From positions 310,001-374,000 of the forward strand of contig JAFCMP010000135.1 of NCBI GenBank assembly GCA_017506865.1: a stretch of 64,000 nucleotides of DNA. The letters run 5' to 3'. Positions 25,201 through 34,145 of the stretch are shown in pieces. Every line of letters starts with the position of its first letter. Position 1 is the stretch's first letter. Source of the stretch: Tribonema minus. Its lineage: Eukaryota; Sar; Xanthophyceae; Tribonematales; Tribonemataceae. The notes under the pieces were generated by a model. The model was given only the letters and a program-made list of their open reading frames with translations. It made no database searches and was not told where the DNA came from. The position numbers were made by a program, and so were the translations under genes.

Positions 25201-27222
25201 ATCCGCACCGGGTGTTTTTAACACCGCTTGCGCCATTGTCAATGGACGTTAACTCCAACTTCGACTTACAGAAGGTGTGCGTTGCAGCGCTCACCTCGCC
25301 TTGCACGTGCGTCCTGACCAGACCGTTGTTGACGCCGCTCAGCGCCATCGTCCGCAGTTGTCAACTTCAACCTGAACAAACAGCATATAAAGTGTGCGTA
25401 GCAGTGCTCACCTCGCCCTGCACGTGCGTCCTGACCAGACCGTTGTTGACGCCGCTCAGCGCCATCGTCCGCAGGTGTAAACTTCAACTTGAACAAACAG
25501 CATTGAAAGTGTGCGTGGCAGTGCTCACCTCGCCCTGCACGAGCGTCCTGACCAGACCGTTGTTGACGCCGCTGAGCGCCATTGTCCGCGGGTCCGGTGC
25601 GCCGCCGTGGTCGTCTGTCATGTCGCGCAGAAATGCAACAGCGGTCATCGCGGGCGACGCACCCGTACGGAAACTAGCAGGCTTGGCACCTGAAGGTATT
25701 ACCTCATATTATAGTGTTTGAGGGTGGTTCAGCGTGGCACTTGAAGGTGTTACTTCGTATCATAGCATTTGAGGGTGGTTCAGCGTATCGCGTGCGATGC
25801 AACAGCGTTTAATTTGATAAAAACGAGGTATTTTCAATATATCCTGACACTCTGTTGGAAAAAAGAACGTATTCTAAAGCAATAACGGGAAACACTACTT
25901 GTGAGTAGCTCAGCAATGGGTCGTCGCGGGTGACCTGTGGGCCCTAGCGGGCCTGGCACCTGAAGGTGGTTGAGTGTTATCCAATGCATCGCGCGCAATA
26001 AAGTCAGCGGACGCTCTGGAGCACGTCGCGTCGTTGTTGTGCGCCGCGGGCCCCAGCATGCGCCAAACGACCCCCTTGACCCCCCGTGTACTCCTGTTGG
26101 GCCTCAGCCAGAATGTGCATGCAGCTTCTTTTGTCAAATTCCAAAGTAACACGTGAAGTACTGTTAGCTGCCTTTGTAATCATTTGAGCCTCTCGATGGA
26201 GCTCCCGCACAGACAGCAACGGTTGCGTCACGTTGAGGACGCAGCACCCGGAGGCGGCACGTCATGCGGCTCAGCATGTGATCTAGCCCAAATACATGTG
26301 ATATAGGTAACTGTGCACTGACGTTCGCCTTGAGTACTTCAACTTTGATAAGGGTATACATCTTTAGAAAAGTTGTGCTGTTGTTACGAGTTTGCTTCAA
26401 GTGCTTCAACTTTGACAGGGGCATGTCATCTTTGTTGAAAACATTGTAAACTTTGATGTTGCTGTTATTTGCTACAGTCTAATACTCTTCGAAACGTATT
26501 TTGATGTGACATTGACATCAGCAGAGCGGAAGCTAAGCACAACTCACCAGGTCCTGTCAAACCTCGCAAGCTCATTGCGTTGAGCAACTCTGAGCAGCAC
26601 CAGTCAGAAGCATATGGACATCAGCCACAACAATGCACGCACGGACCATGCGGCCGTCCGGAATCAACAATCCAATGCAAAACAGACGGTCAGCGGGACG
26701 CACCGCGCTTCGGTTGCGCCGCCATTATGCACCGCGCCGCCCGCGCCCTCGCGCCGCCTGCGCGCACGACAGCAGTCACATGGAAACGAACCAAAAGATC
26801 GTAGAGCTCTAGGTGACAAAGGATGGTTAGCCGCAAGTGCCTTCCACCAATAACCAAGGTCGCGCTGCTGCAGTCACTGGCCACGAGTCAAACAGTGCCA
26901 TCATATCCACACGTCAAAAGACTTCTGTGTGCGAGCTCTTTAGCGACCGAGGGCATGGGTGTTCAGTATGGAAAGGTCTCACGTATTCGGTGGCCAGCTC
27001 ATACTGATCCTTGAAGAAGTGAGACATGGCAGCGGCGCGTGCGTTGCCGCGGCGTCAACAAGCGGTCTACTTACGAATAAAATGTGCATTATTGGGTTGT
27101 TGAGGGTGACGCAGCGCAATGTCACACGCCGTTGCCGCCTCGGTCATCACCACGACGTGTGGTGACGTTGAGGTCAGCCGTTTGATTGCGCATGTTGGAG
27201 TGCCGCAGGCGGCCGTGCGCAT
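16217..27222 (-). CDS. CPBP (CAAX/Abi-type) intramembrane metalloprotease with C-terminal EF-hands
   Basis: Exons: 27222-27075, 26093-26025, 25689-25529, 24201-24037, 23286-23170, 21508-21400, 19062-18938, 17796-17632, 16996-16889 and 16339-16217 (TAA). They total 1290 bases, 429 residues, and phase closes at every junction. Residues 1 to about 100 are Arg/Ser/Thr/Ala-rich, like a plastid transit peptide; the first two exons are the least certain. Hydrophobic segments follow (VAVLAVAAVIATFLNI; SAIAYAIPIFVGSVVL). The family's catalytic motifs are complete: EEILFRG at 219-225, split by an intron between the second E and I; LFGLAH with His252; and SHFLYD with His288 and Asp292. Two perfect EF-hand loops end the protein: DLDKNGTLDRRE (362-373) and DLNQDGEISFDE (398-409). 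CPBP enzymes cleave within membranes, some of them in thylakoids. The EF pair suggests calcium control of this one, which is inference. I do not recall a characterised member with this architecture. Confidence 0.85.
16700..16880. repeat. Short tandem repeats beside an EF-hand exon donor
   Basis: Four units of about 40-46 bp begin with aaggt and end with a variant of gtcaagg or gagtgacttgagc. The last two (aaggtcacgattataagcc... and aaggtaacggtgataagcc...) are the most alike. The array abuts the donor of exon 16996-16889. Confidence 0.55.
18745..18920 (-). repeat. Dispersed repeat family R1, copy 2
   Basis: A nearly full-length copy, about 175 bp, from aagcttgcacacagaagtc to agctctacgatctgttgatt. 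It lies just downstream of the CPBP exon 19062-18938 donor, in the same orientation as copy 1. Confidence 0.7.
20575..21190. repeat. Inverted repeat with conserved coding sense
   Basis: The left arm (about 20575-20752, plus) and right arm (about 21045-21190, minus) are roughly 80% identical by eye as reverse complements, separated by about 290 bp. Both read the same peptide outward: SLMATSMHHQLQNWWKQEE on the left and SLMATSTPNQLQHWWKREE on the right. The pair lies in one CPBP intron. It could be a fold-back element or two inverted copies of a gene fragment; I do not recognise the peptide. Confidence 0.6.
21732..21873 (+). repeat. Dispersed repeat family R1, copy 3
   Basis: A copy in the opposite orientation to copies 1 and 2. 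It starts near gaatcaaaagatcgtagagc and ends near cgagtcaaacagtgccacc. It is intronic within the CPBP gene. Confidence 0.7.
22800..22975 (+). repeat. Dispersed repeat family R1, copy 4
   Basis: A copy with the extended tail ccacagtagtcaaaagactt ... gctttttagcatttgaggcatgggtgttc, which is shared with copy 5. The shared tail helps mark the real end of the element. Confidence 0.7.
23385..23440 (-). repeat. Acceptor-half copy of CPBP exon 23286-23170
   Basis: Repeats the exon start (caaacagctgcgtgtcgcag and tcgatttcctg on the plus strand) about 120 bp upstream of the live acceptor. A shorter echo lies between the two. Confidence 0.6.
23845..23910 (-). repeat. Donor-half copy of CPBP exon 24201-24037
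   Basis: The stretch with ctctccagcacgacagagcc and atatgggtacggcataagc repeats the donor half of the transmembrane exon at 24037-24110, downstream of the live donor. Confidence 0.65.
24230..24910 (-). repeat. Acceptor-half array of CPBP transmembrane exon 24201-24037
   Basis: At least six copies of the exon start lie upstream of the live acceptor at 24201. They encode variants of VAVLAVAAVIATFLNINP and keep a recognisable ctgcgca acceptor region. They share gggtatgttggtatggtggg as intron filler. Near copies match well and far ones are shortened. Several keep the frame, so the exon start could be chosen from many acceptors. Confidence 0.8.
25055..25500 (-). repeat. Donor-half array of CPBP exon 25689-25529, 117-bp period
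   Basis: The exon end (MALSGVNNGLVRT, then the GTGAG donor) recurs downstream of the live donor. The shared gtcctgacc sits at 25545 in the live exon, then 25428 and 25311 at exactly 117-bp spacing. Poorer copies follow near 25199 and 25081. Confidence 0.85.
25720..25990 (-). repeat. Acceptor-half copies of CPBP exon 25689-25529
   Basis: The acceptor context ggcacctgaaggt at 25685-25697 recurs at about 25734-25752 (ggcacttgaaggtgtta) and 25958-25975 (ggcacctgaaggtggtt), upstream of the live exon. Both sides of this exon therefore carry junction copies. Confidence 0.65.
26780..26970 (+). repeat. Dispersed repeat family R1, copy 5
   Basis: The longest copy, about 190 bp, from gaaccaaaagatcgtagagc to gagggcatgggtgttcagt. 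It lies in the intron between the first two predicted CPBP exons. Confidence 0.7.
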
Positions 27223-27229
27223 TGTTCTG

Positions 27230-28616
27230 AGCGGCAACAACTCCTCACGACGCAATGACCGCCAGCAGACTTAACTTCAGTCATCAGCATAGATGACCCC
27301 CCCCCCCCCCCCCCCACACACACAAATTGTCTCGATAGGCGGAAACCGATCCAAAACAACTGATTGCACGTAGCACATGCGTGCACACCCACCACATGCA
27401 TCCACTCTTGCGCTCTCCAAAACTCATTGTATGCAAACACTGCAAAGTACACACGCGGGCAGATGAGTGTTTTGAGGTTTATGTAGATACTTCCAAGTTA
27501 TTGACACACTAGCAGCACACAAAAAAAAACTGCATGCGCATTGGGTGCTTACCCCTTGAAGCTGCCCATGCTGGCTTCGGTGGGTTCAGCTGGGCCACAG
27601 TTTGCCTTGAGCCTGTGAGAGGGGAAGCAAACTTTCATACTCGTTCATTCGCACGGAGGGGGAGACTGCACAAGTGACGCTAAAATGAGCCAGGCAGTCT
27701 TGTGCTCTGGAGGTAGTTGTCCAGCTACATTCTGACAGGTATTTCTTCTGCAGTACTTCACTGTCGGTGGCTAACAGCTGGAGCTACACATCAGACGCTT
27801 CACAGCAATGAGCTGAGGCCCCCAACATCCTTGTGCTCAGCGTCTGCACTGCTCGTGCACTTCAGCTCCCACCAAGCGCACTTCAGCTCCCACCCAGCTT
27901 TTGCGGGCGCAGTGCACAGATGTCAACTTCAACCGAAGATTTTACAGCACACCAAATGGCACAGTTGGCTGTAGGCAGGGACCAGTGGCATCTTAGAGCT
28001 GAAAGCAGCGAGGCTGTGGGCAAAATGCTGCGAAGTGTGCGCTAAGCGCGCAGGTTGCAAAATTATTTTCCGGAGCACCGCAAAGAAAAGCAGTTCCACA
28101 TGATGCTGCTGCATACTCGCGATCTGCACACGAGACTAGTCTGTTCTGGGATTCAGGCTTCGGCAAGGCTTGCGCAGGGCCTGTGACATCATCTGAAAAT
28201 CTCTGTAAACGCAGAATACTCATCCTACGCAAGAGGTCCACACGAGCTGCCACTGTAGTCAAGTAGACGCTTTCGTGGCGTGAATGCAGGCAGAAATCAT
28301 CGCATGGTATCGCCATCGTGCTGTATGGTGGGCGTGAGCAGGTGCCTGTGGGCAGCAACAAGCAAATTTTAGAACATGACTTGCCTGTGACGAACGAGCT
28401 CGATACTGGGCTGGAAACGTAAGCTAGCGCCAAAGACTGCTGCACGGCGCCTGTGCACAGCATGCTCGCGGGGCTAGAGACCAGCATCGCCGCCAGTGTT
28501 CGCGTCGTCAAGAGGGAGAGTGATTGTTCTCGAATGATGAACCAACTTCAAGCTTCACTTCAACTTCTGTTCTCAACTGCCATCATCGAGTATTGCGCAA
28601 CCGAGAAGCAGGCACC
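27230..28616. other. Divergent intergenic region between the CPBP and MYND genes
   Basis: This stretch separates the start of the minus-strand CPBP gene from the plus-strand MYND gene, so it should hold both promoters. I see a C-run at about 27297-27314 followed by CA repeats, and no confident TATA or other box. No exon with consistent phase was found. Confidence 0.4.
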
Positions 28617-31007
28617 ATGGAGGAGCTGGCCGTGATTCGACGATGTGCGAAGACCTTCTTTGAGGCTGTGGATGAGGACATGTTTGCGGATATCCACGTG
28701 AGTTGAGTTGGCGCACGGTGATGTTACCATTGTCAAGCACACGCGAGGCTGGTGCAGCTCTTCTGAGCGTGGGGCTCTCGACTAGTGATCGATCACAATC
28801 GAGATGAGAAAAAAAATTTGTTTTCCGCAGCCCAGCGATTGCGGCAAATGCCTGACGACTCACATGGCTCTGTTCTTTCATGTGCCACCTGCACCTGGAT
28901 TCAAGAAGATACGTCCGTGTGCATTTCAACAGTAAGGCGACACGACCGAGTCAATGAGAATACCAAGCATTGCCTGTTCTAGGTGCTGTAATGGACCATC
29001 TCCTACTGCCGTGGATGACAGCTGCTTCGTGGACGACAGCTGCTTCATTCACATCAAGGAGCGGGGGGCTCTGCAGAGTCTGTTGCTCGCATTCCCCTGC
29101 CAGCACAGCAGTATAGTCTTGCCCCTGCACATGTCTACTCTGCACTGTGCCCGTGCAGCCATGCATTAGCTTAGCCGTGGACTCCCTACTCTTGCGCGGC
29201 CACACGCTTGGAATTTACCTGTACATCATATCGAAGGGTACCTTGGTGTGCTGCCGCCGCCATTCCGCGGCCGCCAGTGAGGCGCCACGCAGCCCTCACG
29301 GCGCACCAGCGCGCGCGCACTCATGCCACAGCCTCACCTGAGTAGCGTCACTTCTCCTTGACAATGCGTGGCGTCATTCCGCTCTTTCCCTGACACATAA
29401 CAACGCTCCGCATCGCTTCATGCGCGCGCAGGTCTCGCGCGTGATGGAAACGGAGGGCCCCATGGGCCAGAAAGGCCTCGTTTTGTAACCATGAGTAATG
29501 CCCTTCACAGCCCTCACCGCGCACAGCGCGCACTCACCTCCGCCTCACCCGATGAGCGTCACTTTTCCCTGACAATGCTTAGCATCGCTCCGCGCGCAGG
29601 TCTCGCGCGTGATGGGAACGGAGGGCCCCATGGGCCAGAAGGTCCTCGGTGCGTGAATCACGCTCGGCAACCACCTGCGCGTGAGCATGACCATGGCGGA
29701 GCACGCGCTGCTGCGCGGAGCGCTGCCGCAGCAGGCGGGCAGCAGCAGCAGCGCTCAGGCGGGCGAGTGCGCCAGCCTCGCGGGCACGTACGAGCTGTGG
29801 CTGCGCATGCTGCCGCCGTCGCAGCACAGCATGTACAGCGCGGACATCATCGAGGCCGGGTTTGGGACGCTCAGGTGCTGTTGACGGCGGCGGCGCTCAA
29901 GATAGGATCCGTCACCGTAAGTCATGTGTGGCCATGTCATGCCAGACCTGCTACGGTACATATGGGAGCATGCACAGGCACACCCCAACCGGCACATTGT
30001 ACTTGCAAAGCTTGTTGTTAAGTCATCGTACAGGCATGTGCTAGTGTCGCTGCAAGACACGCTACTGGGGTACCGCTTTTGCGAGTACGTCGTGGTAGAC
30101 GCACGCTTGCAGTTCGGTTGGGCGGCTAGCCTGATAGCGCATGCACATTTCGTTGACCGCGCGATGGCCTGTACAGTGCGGACATCATCGAGGCCGCGTT
30201 TGGGACGCTCAGGTGCTCTTGAAGATGACGGCGCTGCACTATCAAGTACTTCTGAGTATGGTAGCGCATGCACATTTCGTTGACCGCATGATGGGTTGTG
30301 TGCGGCATGCTGCAACGCGACACCGGAGGCAGGATTCGGCGAACGGCGTGGAACGATGTGAGGGGGTGAAGGGGGGGGGAGGGGGTACACTCCACATCGC
30401 ACGGTTCAGTCAACAGCGCAAGACCCCCGCTTCGCCACAGAACGAGTGTGACGCTCCTCACTGCAAGCGTCGAGCCCTCATTGCAACGGCTTCGCCTCAT
30501 CGATAACTCGCTCCGCTAGCCCACACCTGCCCCGCTCCATCCCACTCCCAATGCTCACGCCGCGGTCATCCGCTGCGCGCATTGCCAGGGTCGACCCGCT
30601 GCCGCCGATGCCCCGCCTCCGCAACACCGCGGCGCAGCTGCCGCCGCCCCTCGTCCCCCTCGGCGACGACCGCCACGCGCCGCGCAACGCCGCCATCGCG
30701 CGCTGCGCCGAGGACTTCACCGCGGTGCTCAACACCATGGCGCTGCGGCGCCGCGACGCCGTCGACGCCGAGTTCATGGCGGCGCTCACCGAGGGCGCGG
30801 GGCCGGTCTTCGGCATCGGGCCGCGCGGCGCGGCAGCGGCGGCGGCGCGCGCGCCCTGCGCGTCGCTCGCCGCGATGCCGCCCGCGGAGCTCATGGCGCG
30901 TGCGTAGTGGACGCTGATGGCGCTGCGGCGCATGAGCCGCACGGAGCTCGAGTGCGCGCTCGCGGAGGACTACGACAGCTGCGGCGGCGGTGGCGGCGGC
31001 GGCGGCG

Positions 31008-31039
<32 letters not shown>

Positions 31040-31507
31040 GGCGACAGCGTCGGCGGCGGCAGCAGCGGCGGCGGCCCGAACGCAGTCGCGCGCTTCTTCC
31101 AGTCCGCGGTCACCGCCGCGATCGCGCCGGCGCCGCTCGGCGGGCCGCGCTACAAGGCGAGCAAGCAGTGCGACCACGAGCTGCTGGAGTACGTGGAGCG
31201 GCGCGGCGTGGGGGGGATCGCGTGGGCCCCCATCCGGGAGTGGGCGGTCATGGACGAGGACAGCGGCGGCGGCGGCGGCGCGCGGAACACGCAGTGCGAC
31301 TACTGCGACGAGGAGGGCGCGCCGCACCGCTGTGGCCGCTGCCGCGTCAGCATGTACTGCGGCGCACAGTGCCAGCGCGGAGACTGGCGGCGGCACAGCG
31401 CGCTCTGCCGCCGTTACGTGGCGGCGGCGGCGGCGGCGGCGGGGGCGGGGGCGGCGGCAGCAGCGCCTGGCGCAGCGACGGCCGCGGCTGCACTCGCGGA
31501 CGCGTGA
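28617..31507 (+). CDS. MYND-type zinc finger protein, with two in-frame stops
   Basis: Exons 28617-28697, 29600-29874 and 30589-31507, with phase closing at both introns. The ATG at 28617 starts MEELAVIRRCAKTFFEAV. The second acceptor is supported by a tandem copy upstream. Near the C-terminus is a clear MYND finger: CDYC, CGRC, MYC and CQ, then W, H and C in the usual spacing (about 31296-31416). MYND fingers mediate protein contacts, often in transcription or chromatin regulators. A glycine run precedes the finger and alanine runs flank it. The same frame is broken by TGA at 29654-29656 and TAG at 30905-30907, with coding-like sequence of the same style on both sides. I found no small intron that removes either stop in phase. 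The gene may be decaying, may be read through, or may contain sequence errors. Confidence 0.65.
29290..29599 (+). repeat. Acceptor-half copies of MYND exon 2
   Basis: A unit of about 170 bp recurs upstream of the live acceptor at 29599. Near 29430-29490 the acceptor cgcgcgcag and the exon start gtctcgcgcgtgatgg are copied, followed by about 40 more exon-like bases. The intervening cagccctcac...gacaatgc stretch is also duplicated. Confidence 0.7.
30165..30230 (+). repeat. Donor-half copy of MYND exon 2
   Basis: tacagtgcggacatcatcga and the following gcgtttgggacgctcag with its GTGCTC donor repeat the end of exon 29600-29874 about 350 bp downstream. The sense codons are preserved almost intact. 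Confidence 0.75.
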
Positions 31508-32610
31508 GCGCTGGTCCGGTGTATGTGTGTATGTAAGTTGTTGTGATTCGTGTGTCGTGTCAAAATCTCTTGAGAGTGTTTTCATAAAGGTAAAGCGCGC
31601 GAGGGCGCTTGCGTCGGCTGCTGCTGGCCACAGCAGCAATGACGGCGTTGGCGGCGGCTGCAGCCACCGATCTGCCGGCAGCTGCCTGCAGCGCCCGATG
31701 GTCTTATGCGGCTGCTGACGGATCGGACGCCGCAGCATCAGCGATGACAGCAGTAGCAGCGGCACAAGTTGCCCAGGTGGTTGCTGCGCTTGCTGACGAG
31801 GTGATCACAGCGACACACATCGTATGCTGTCGGTAGCAAACGCGCTGCTGTTGCGTCATTGCATTCATCTGGCTTCTATTCTGCAGCCCTGGTGATTGTT
31901 GCGGCCATTAGTGTCATGTGGCGTGCCATTAGCATCTGTATACGCTCACGGGACAGCAGCGACAGTGTAATGGGATGCTTTGTGACTGAGCATGGCTGCG
32001 CTAGGCAGGCTGCTGGAGGTGGCCACACAGTGCATACTTGCCCTATCCGCATGAAACAACCGCAGTCCTTTCTGTGTTCTGCACGTTGCCATGTAAGGGA
32101 CGAGCTTGAGCGGCTGCCATGGGGGCGCGCTGGAGGCGCAGCGTGCTGCACGCAGGCGTTGTTGAACATGCAGCGCAGTTTTTGTGGCGCATTGCTGAGT
32201 GTGCATATGCGATGCATTGCTTGTTTTTGTCTGTTGCTTTTTCAAATTTCATCTGGCGGTAATTGCAGGCTCTGCAGCCGCCGCACATGGGTGTCAGTGC
32301 CGCCCTCGCTACTAAGTAAATGCAACGCATTCTTGTTCTTCTTTCAATCCGTTTTATCAAACTTTTATGCTTCTCGCCGTCTTCGTGCTGTGATCTGGTG
32401 ATCATGTACCATATTTTGCAGAAGTTCATTTGGCCAGCTTATGTTGCCACAGTATGATATCTGCATCTGTTTACGTATGACACGGTGAGTGTGTGCTGTA
32501 AGCGCTCAAACGTTGGCTTTTTGAGCAGCGCTGTTTGCAACTCTGACCCAGAGTGATTATGCCGCTGTCCATTGCAATGTGACCCAATTGCACGCTTTCA
32601 AAAGTATCAT
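31508..32610. other. Intergenic stretch, nothing recognised
   Basis: This follows the MYND gene. It opens with alanine-codon-rich sequence to about 31830 and then becomes average composition. I found no phase-consistent exon, RNA gene or element end. Confidence 0.4.
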
Positions 32611-32613
32611 TTT

Positions 32614-32769
32614 GTCCACCACCGTCAGCTCTTCCAGAACCTCTGTGGCAGGCTGATTGTTCCACTGCCTATGAACTTTCAACAGCTCTGTGTCCACCAC
32701 CGTCGGCTCTTTTACAACATGTAGGGCAGGCTGGTCGGCCCACTGCATATACATTCTCAACGGCAGCGA
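32614..32769 (-). repeat. 78-bp tandem repeat, two units
   Basis: Units start at 32614 and 32692 with gtccaccaccgtc. On the minus strand both stay open and read variants of a 26-residue repeat (QWADQPALHVVKEPTVVDTE and QWNNQPATEVLEELTVVDKM). The divergence looks protein-like. It may be an exon of an unrecognised repeat protein or a relic of one. Confidence 0.5.
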
Positions 32770-32886
32770 ATGCGCTACATTCTCGACATGAAGAGCAAAA
32801 AAATGTCCTGTCCTAGTGGCTATGTGATGTGATTGTTATTTGTGATGAATTGGCTACGTACACCCTCACCAAACATCAGCAGTACC

Positions 32887-33612
32887 CAGGGTTGGCAAGT
32901 CGTAATTAGGGGCACCCCTAATTAGGCCCCTAATTGTAATTTAGTAATTAGGGGCTGGCGATTTGCCCCTAATTGCCCCTAATTGCCCTGAATTGCTTTT
33001 CAGCTCCCGGAGCCTCAGAGCCCCGGGGCTCAGCCCCCCCTCGGCGACTGCTGAGCATGCATGATGACGTCATTGCGCGTCGACGAAGCAGCAGCACTCA
33101 CGCAGAGCAGCAGCAGCAGCAGTGTAGCAAGGTTCAATGGCTGACGATGAGGCAGACGGTGATGATGTGGAAGTGGTTGGGGCAGCAGGCGGATCTGCGA
33201 GCCGCAAGGGCTTGAAGCCCAAGTTGGGCTTGTGGCAGCTTTTTCGCGATGGTGGCATGAAAAACAAAAGCCATCATAGGGCATTCTGCCTTGCCCATGA
33301 CCGCGCCGGCGCAGCAGCAGAGGTAACAGGCGTAAAAACCAGCATGGCAGCACACTTGAAGTCGTGTGTGCACTTGTAGCTGACGAGGGGGGTGTTTGAG
33401 CAGAGTTGCCAGTGCTAATATGACATCGTCACTGAAAAAATACATGCAAATTCAAGCTTTCATGGTCAGTTTTGTTTCAAGTGTCATGCCCTGCATCTTT
33501 GCTAGTTTTTGCTCAGCAGCCCCTAATTAGGCCTAATGAAATGACCCCTAATTAGGTGCTTAAGGCTAATTAGGGGTCAGCAACCCCGCTAGGCCCTAGC
33601 GTGCCAACCCTG
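32887..33612. mobile_element. Non-autonomous hAT DNA transposon
   Basis: A 726-bp element bounded by the perfect 11-bp terminal inverted repeat CAGGGTTGGCA and flanked by an exact 8-bp target duplication gcagtacc (32879-32886 and 33613-33620). Both ends carry subterminal copies of cccctaattagg in both orientations. The terminus, the 8-bp duplication and the BED-like frame inside are all typical of hAT. The catalytic part of the transposase is absent, so it would need a transposase made elsewhere. Perfect duplications suggest a fairly recent insertion. Confidence 0.9.
33137..33379 (+). CDS. BED-finger N-terminal fragment of a hAT transposase
   Basis: An 80-residue frame inside the hAT element starts at ATG 33137 (MADDEADGDDVEVVG). 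It contains LWQLFRDGG, AFCLAH, and VKTSMAAHLKSC, the pattern of the DNA-binding BED-type finger that opens hAT transposases; the second cysteine of the usual CxxC is a histidine here. It stops before any catalytic domain. It is either a first exon left after internal deletion, or a captured or retained DNA-binding module. Confidence 0.6.
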   Translation: MADDEADGDDVEVVGAAGGSASRKGLKPKLGLWQLFRDGGMKNKSHHRAFCLAHDRAGAAAEVTGVKTSMAAHLKSCVHL

Positions 33613-34145
33613 GCAGTACCCAAGGTGGGAGGTTGCGAACCAATGGTGCAGACATTCGAGCGCCCTGACATGCTGTCCTACTGGGCAGGTGAGAGCACAA
33701 GCAGGAGTCAGCGAGCCTGAGGCACTGGCAGCAAAGTGCATTGACAGCAAAAGGCCAGCTGTCGATCTTTGTTGTGAACGTTGTCTCAGCTATTCACGTG
33801 GTATGAATTTGTGTGTACAATTGTAGATCTGGCAGCTATCCCGCATAGAACTTGTCTGTCCTCGACATTTGTGTTTTATTTGTGCTGCAGGCTTTGACAA
33901 CATTTTGAAGTGCAACTGCAGGGCAGGAAGGAAACTCGGGTGTGTGTGAATGACACAAGGCGTTGGCTGTGCAGCAGAAATGAATGAGGGCCAGTCAGCA
34001 ACTTTCACTGACCAGCTCTAAGAATGATATCACATCTGACTGAACCTTTGTTGGTCAACTTCTCTACTTCAACAAGTTTTCAGCTTTGAAGTTAAGTTCG
34101 ATAACACACGAGCTTTGCTGTTCTTCGCCTTGTGGCAAGCGGTCG

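Noticed and set aside
29653-29690. A 37-base mini-intron removing the TGA in the MYND gene
   Set aside because: A GTGCGT donor is present, but every nearby AG gives the wrong phase or leads to another stop. The same holds for the TAG at 30905.
29654-30907. Altered genetic code (stop reassigned to sense)
   Set aside because: Complete genes in the same window end properly with TAA, TAG and TGA, and only this gene carries internal stops.
30566-31765. A 399-codon minus-strand open frame
   Set aside because: It is antisense to the MYND gene. It has no domain and only Arg/Ala bias from GC-rich DNA.
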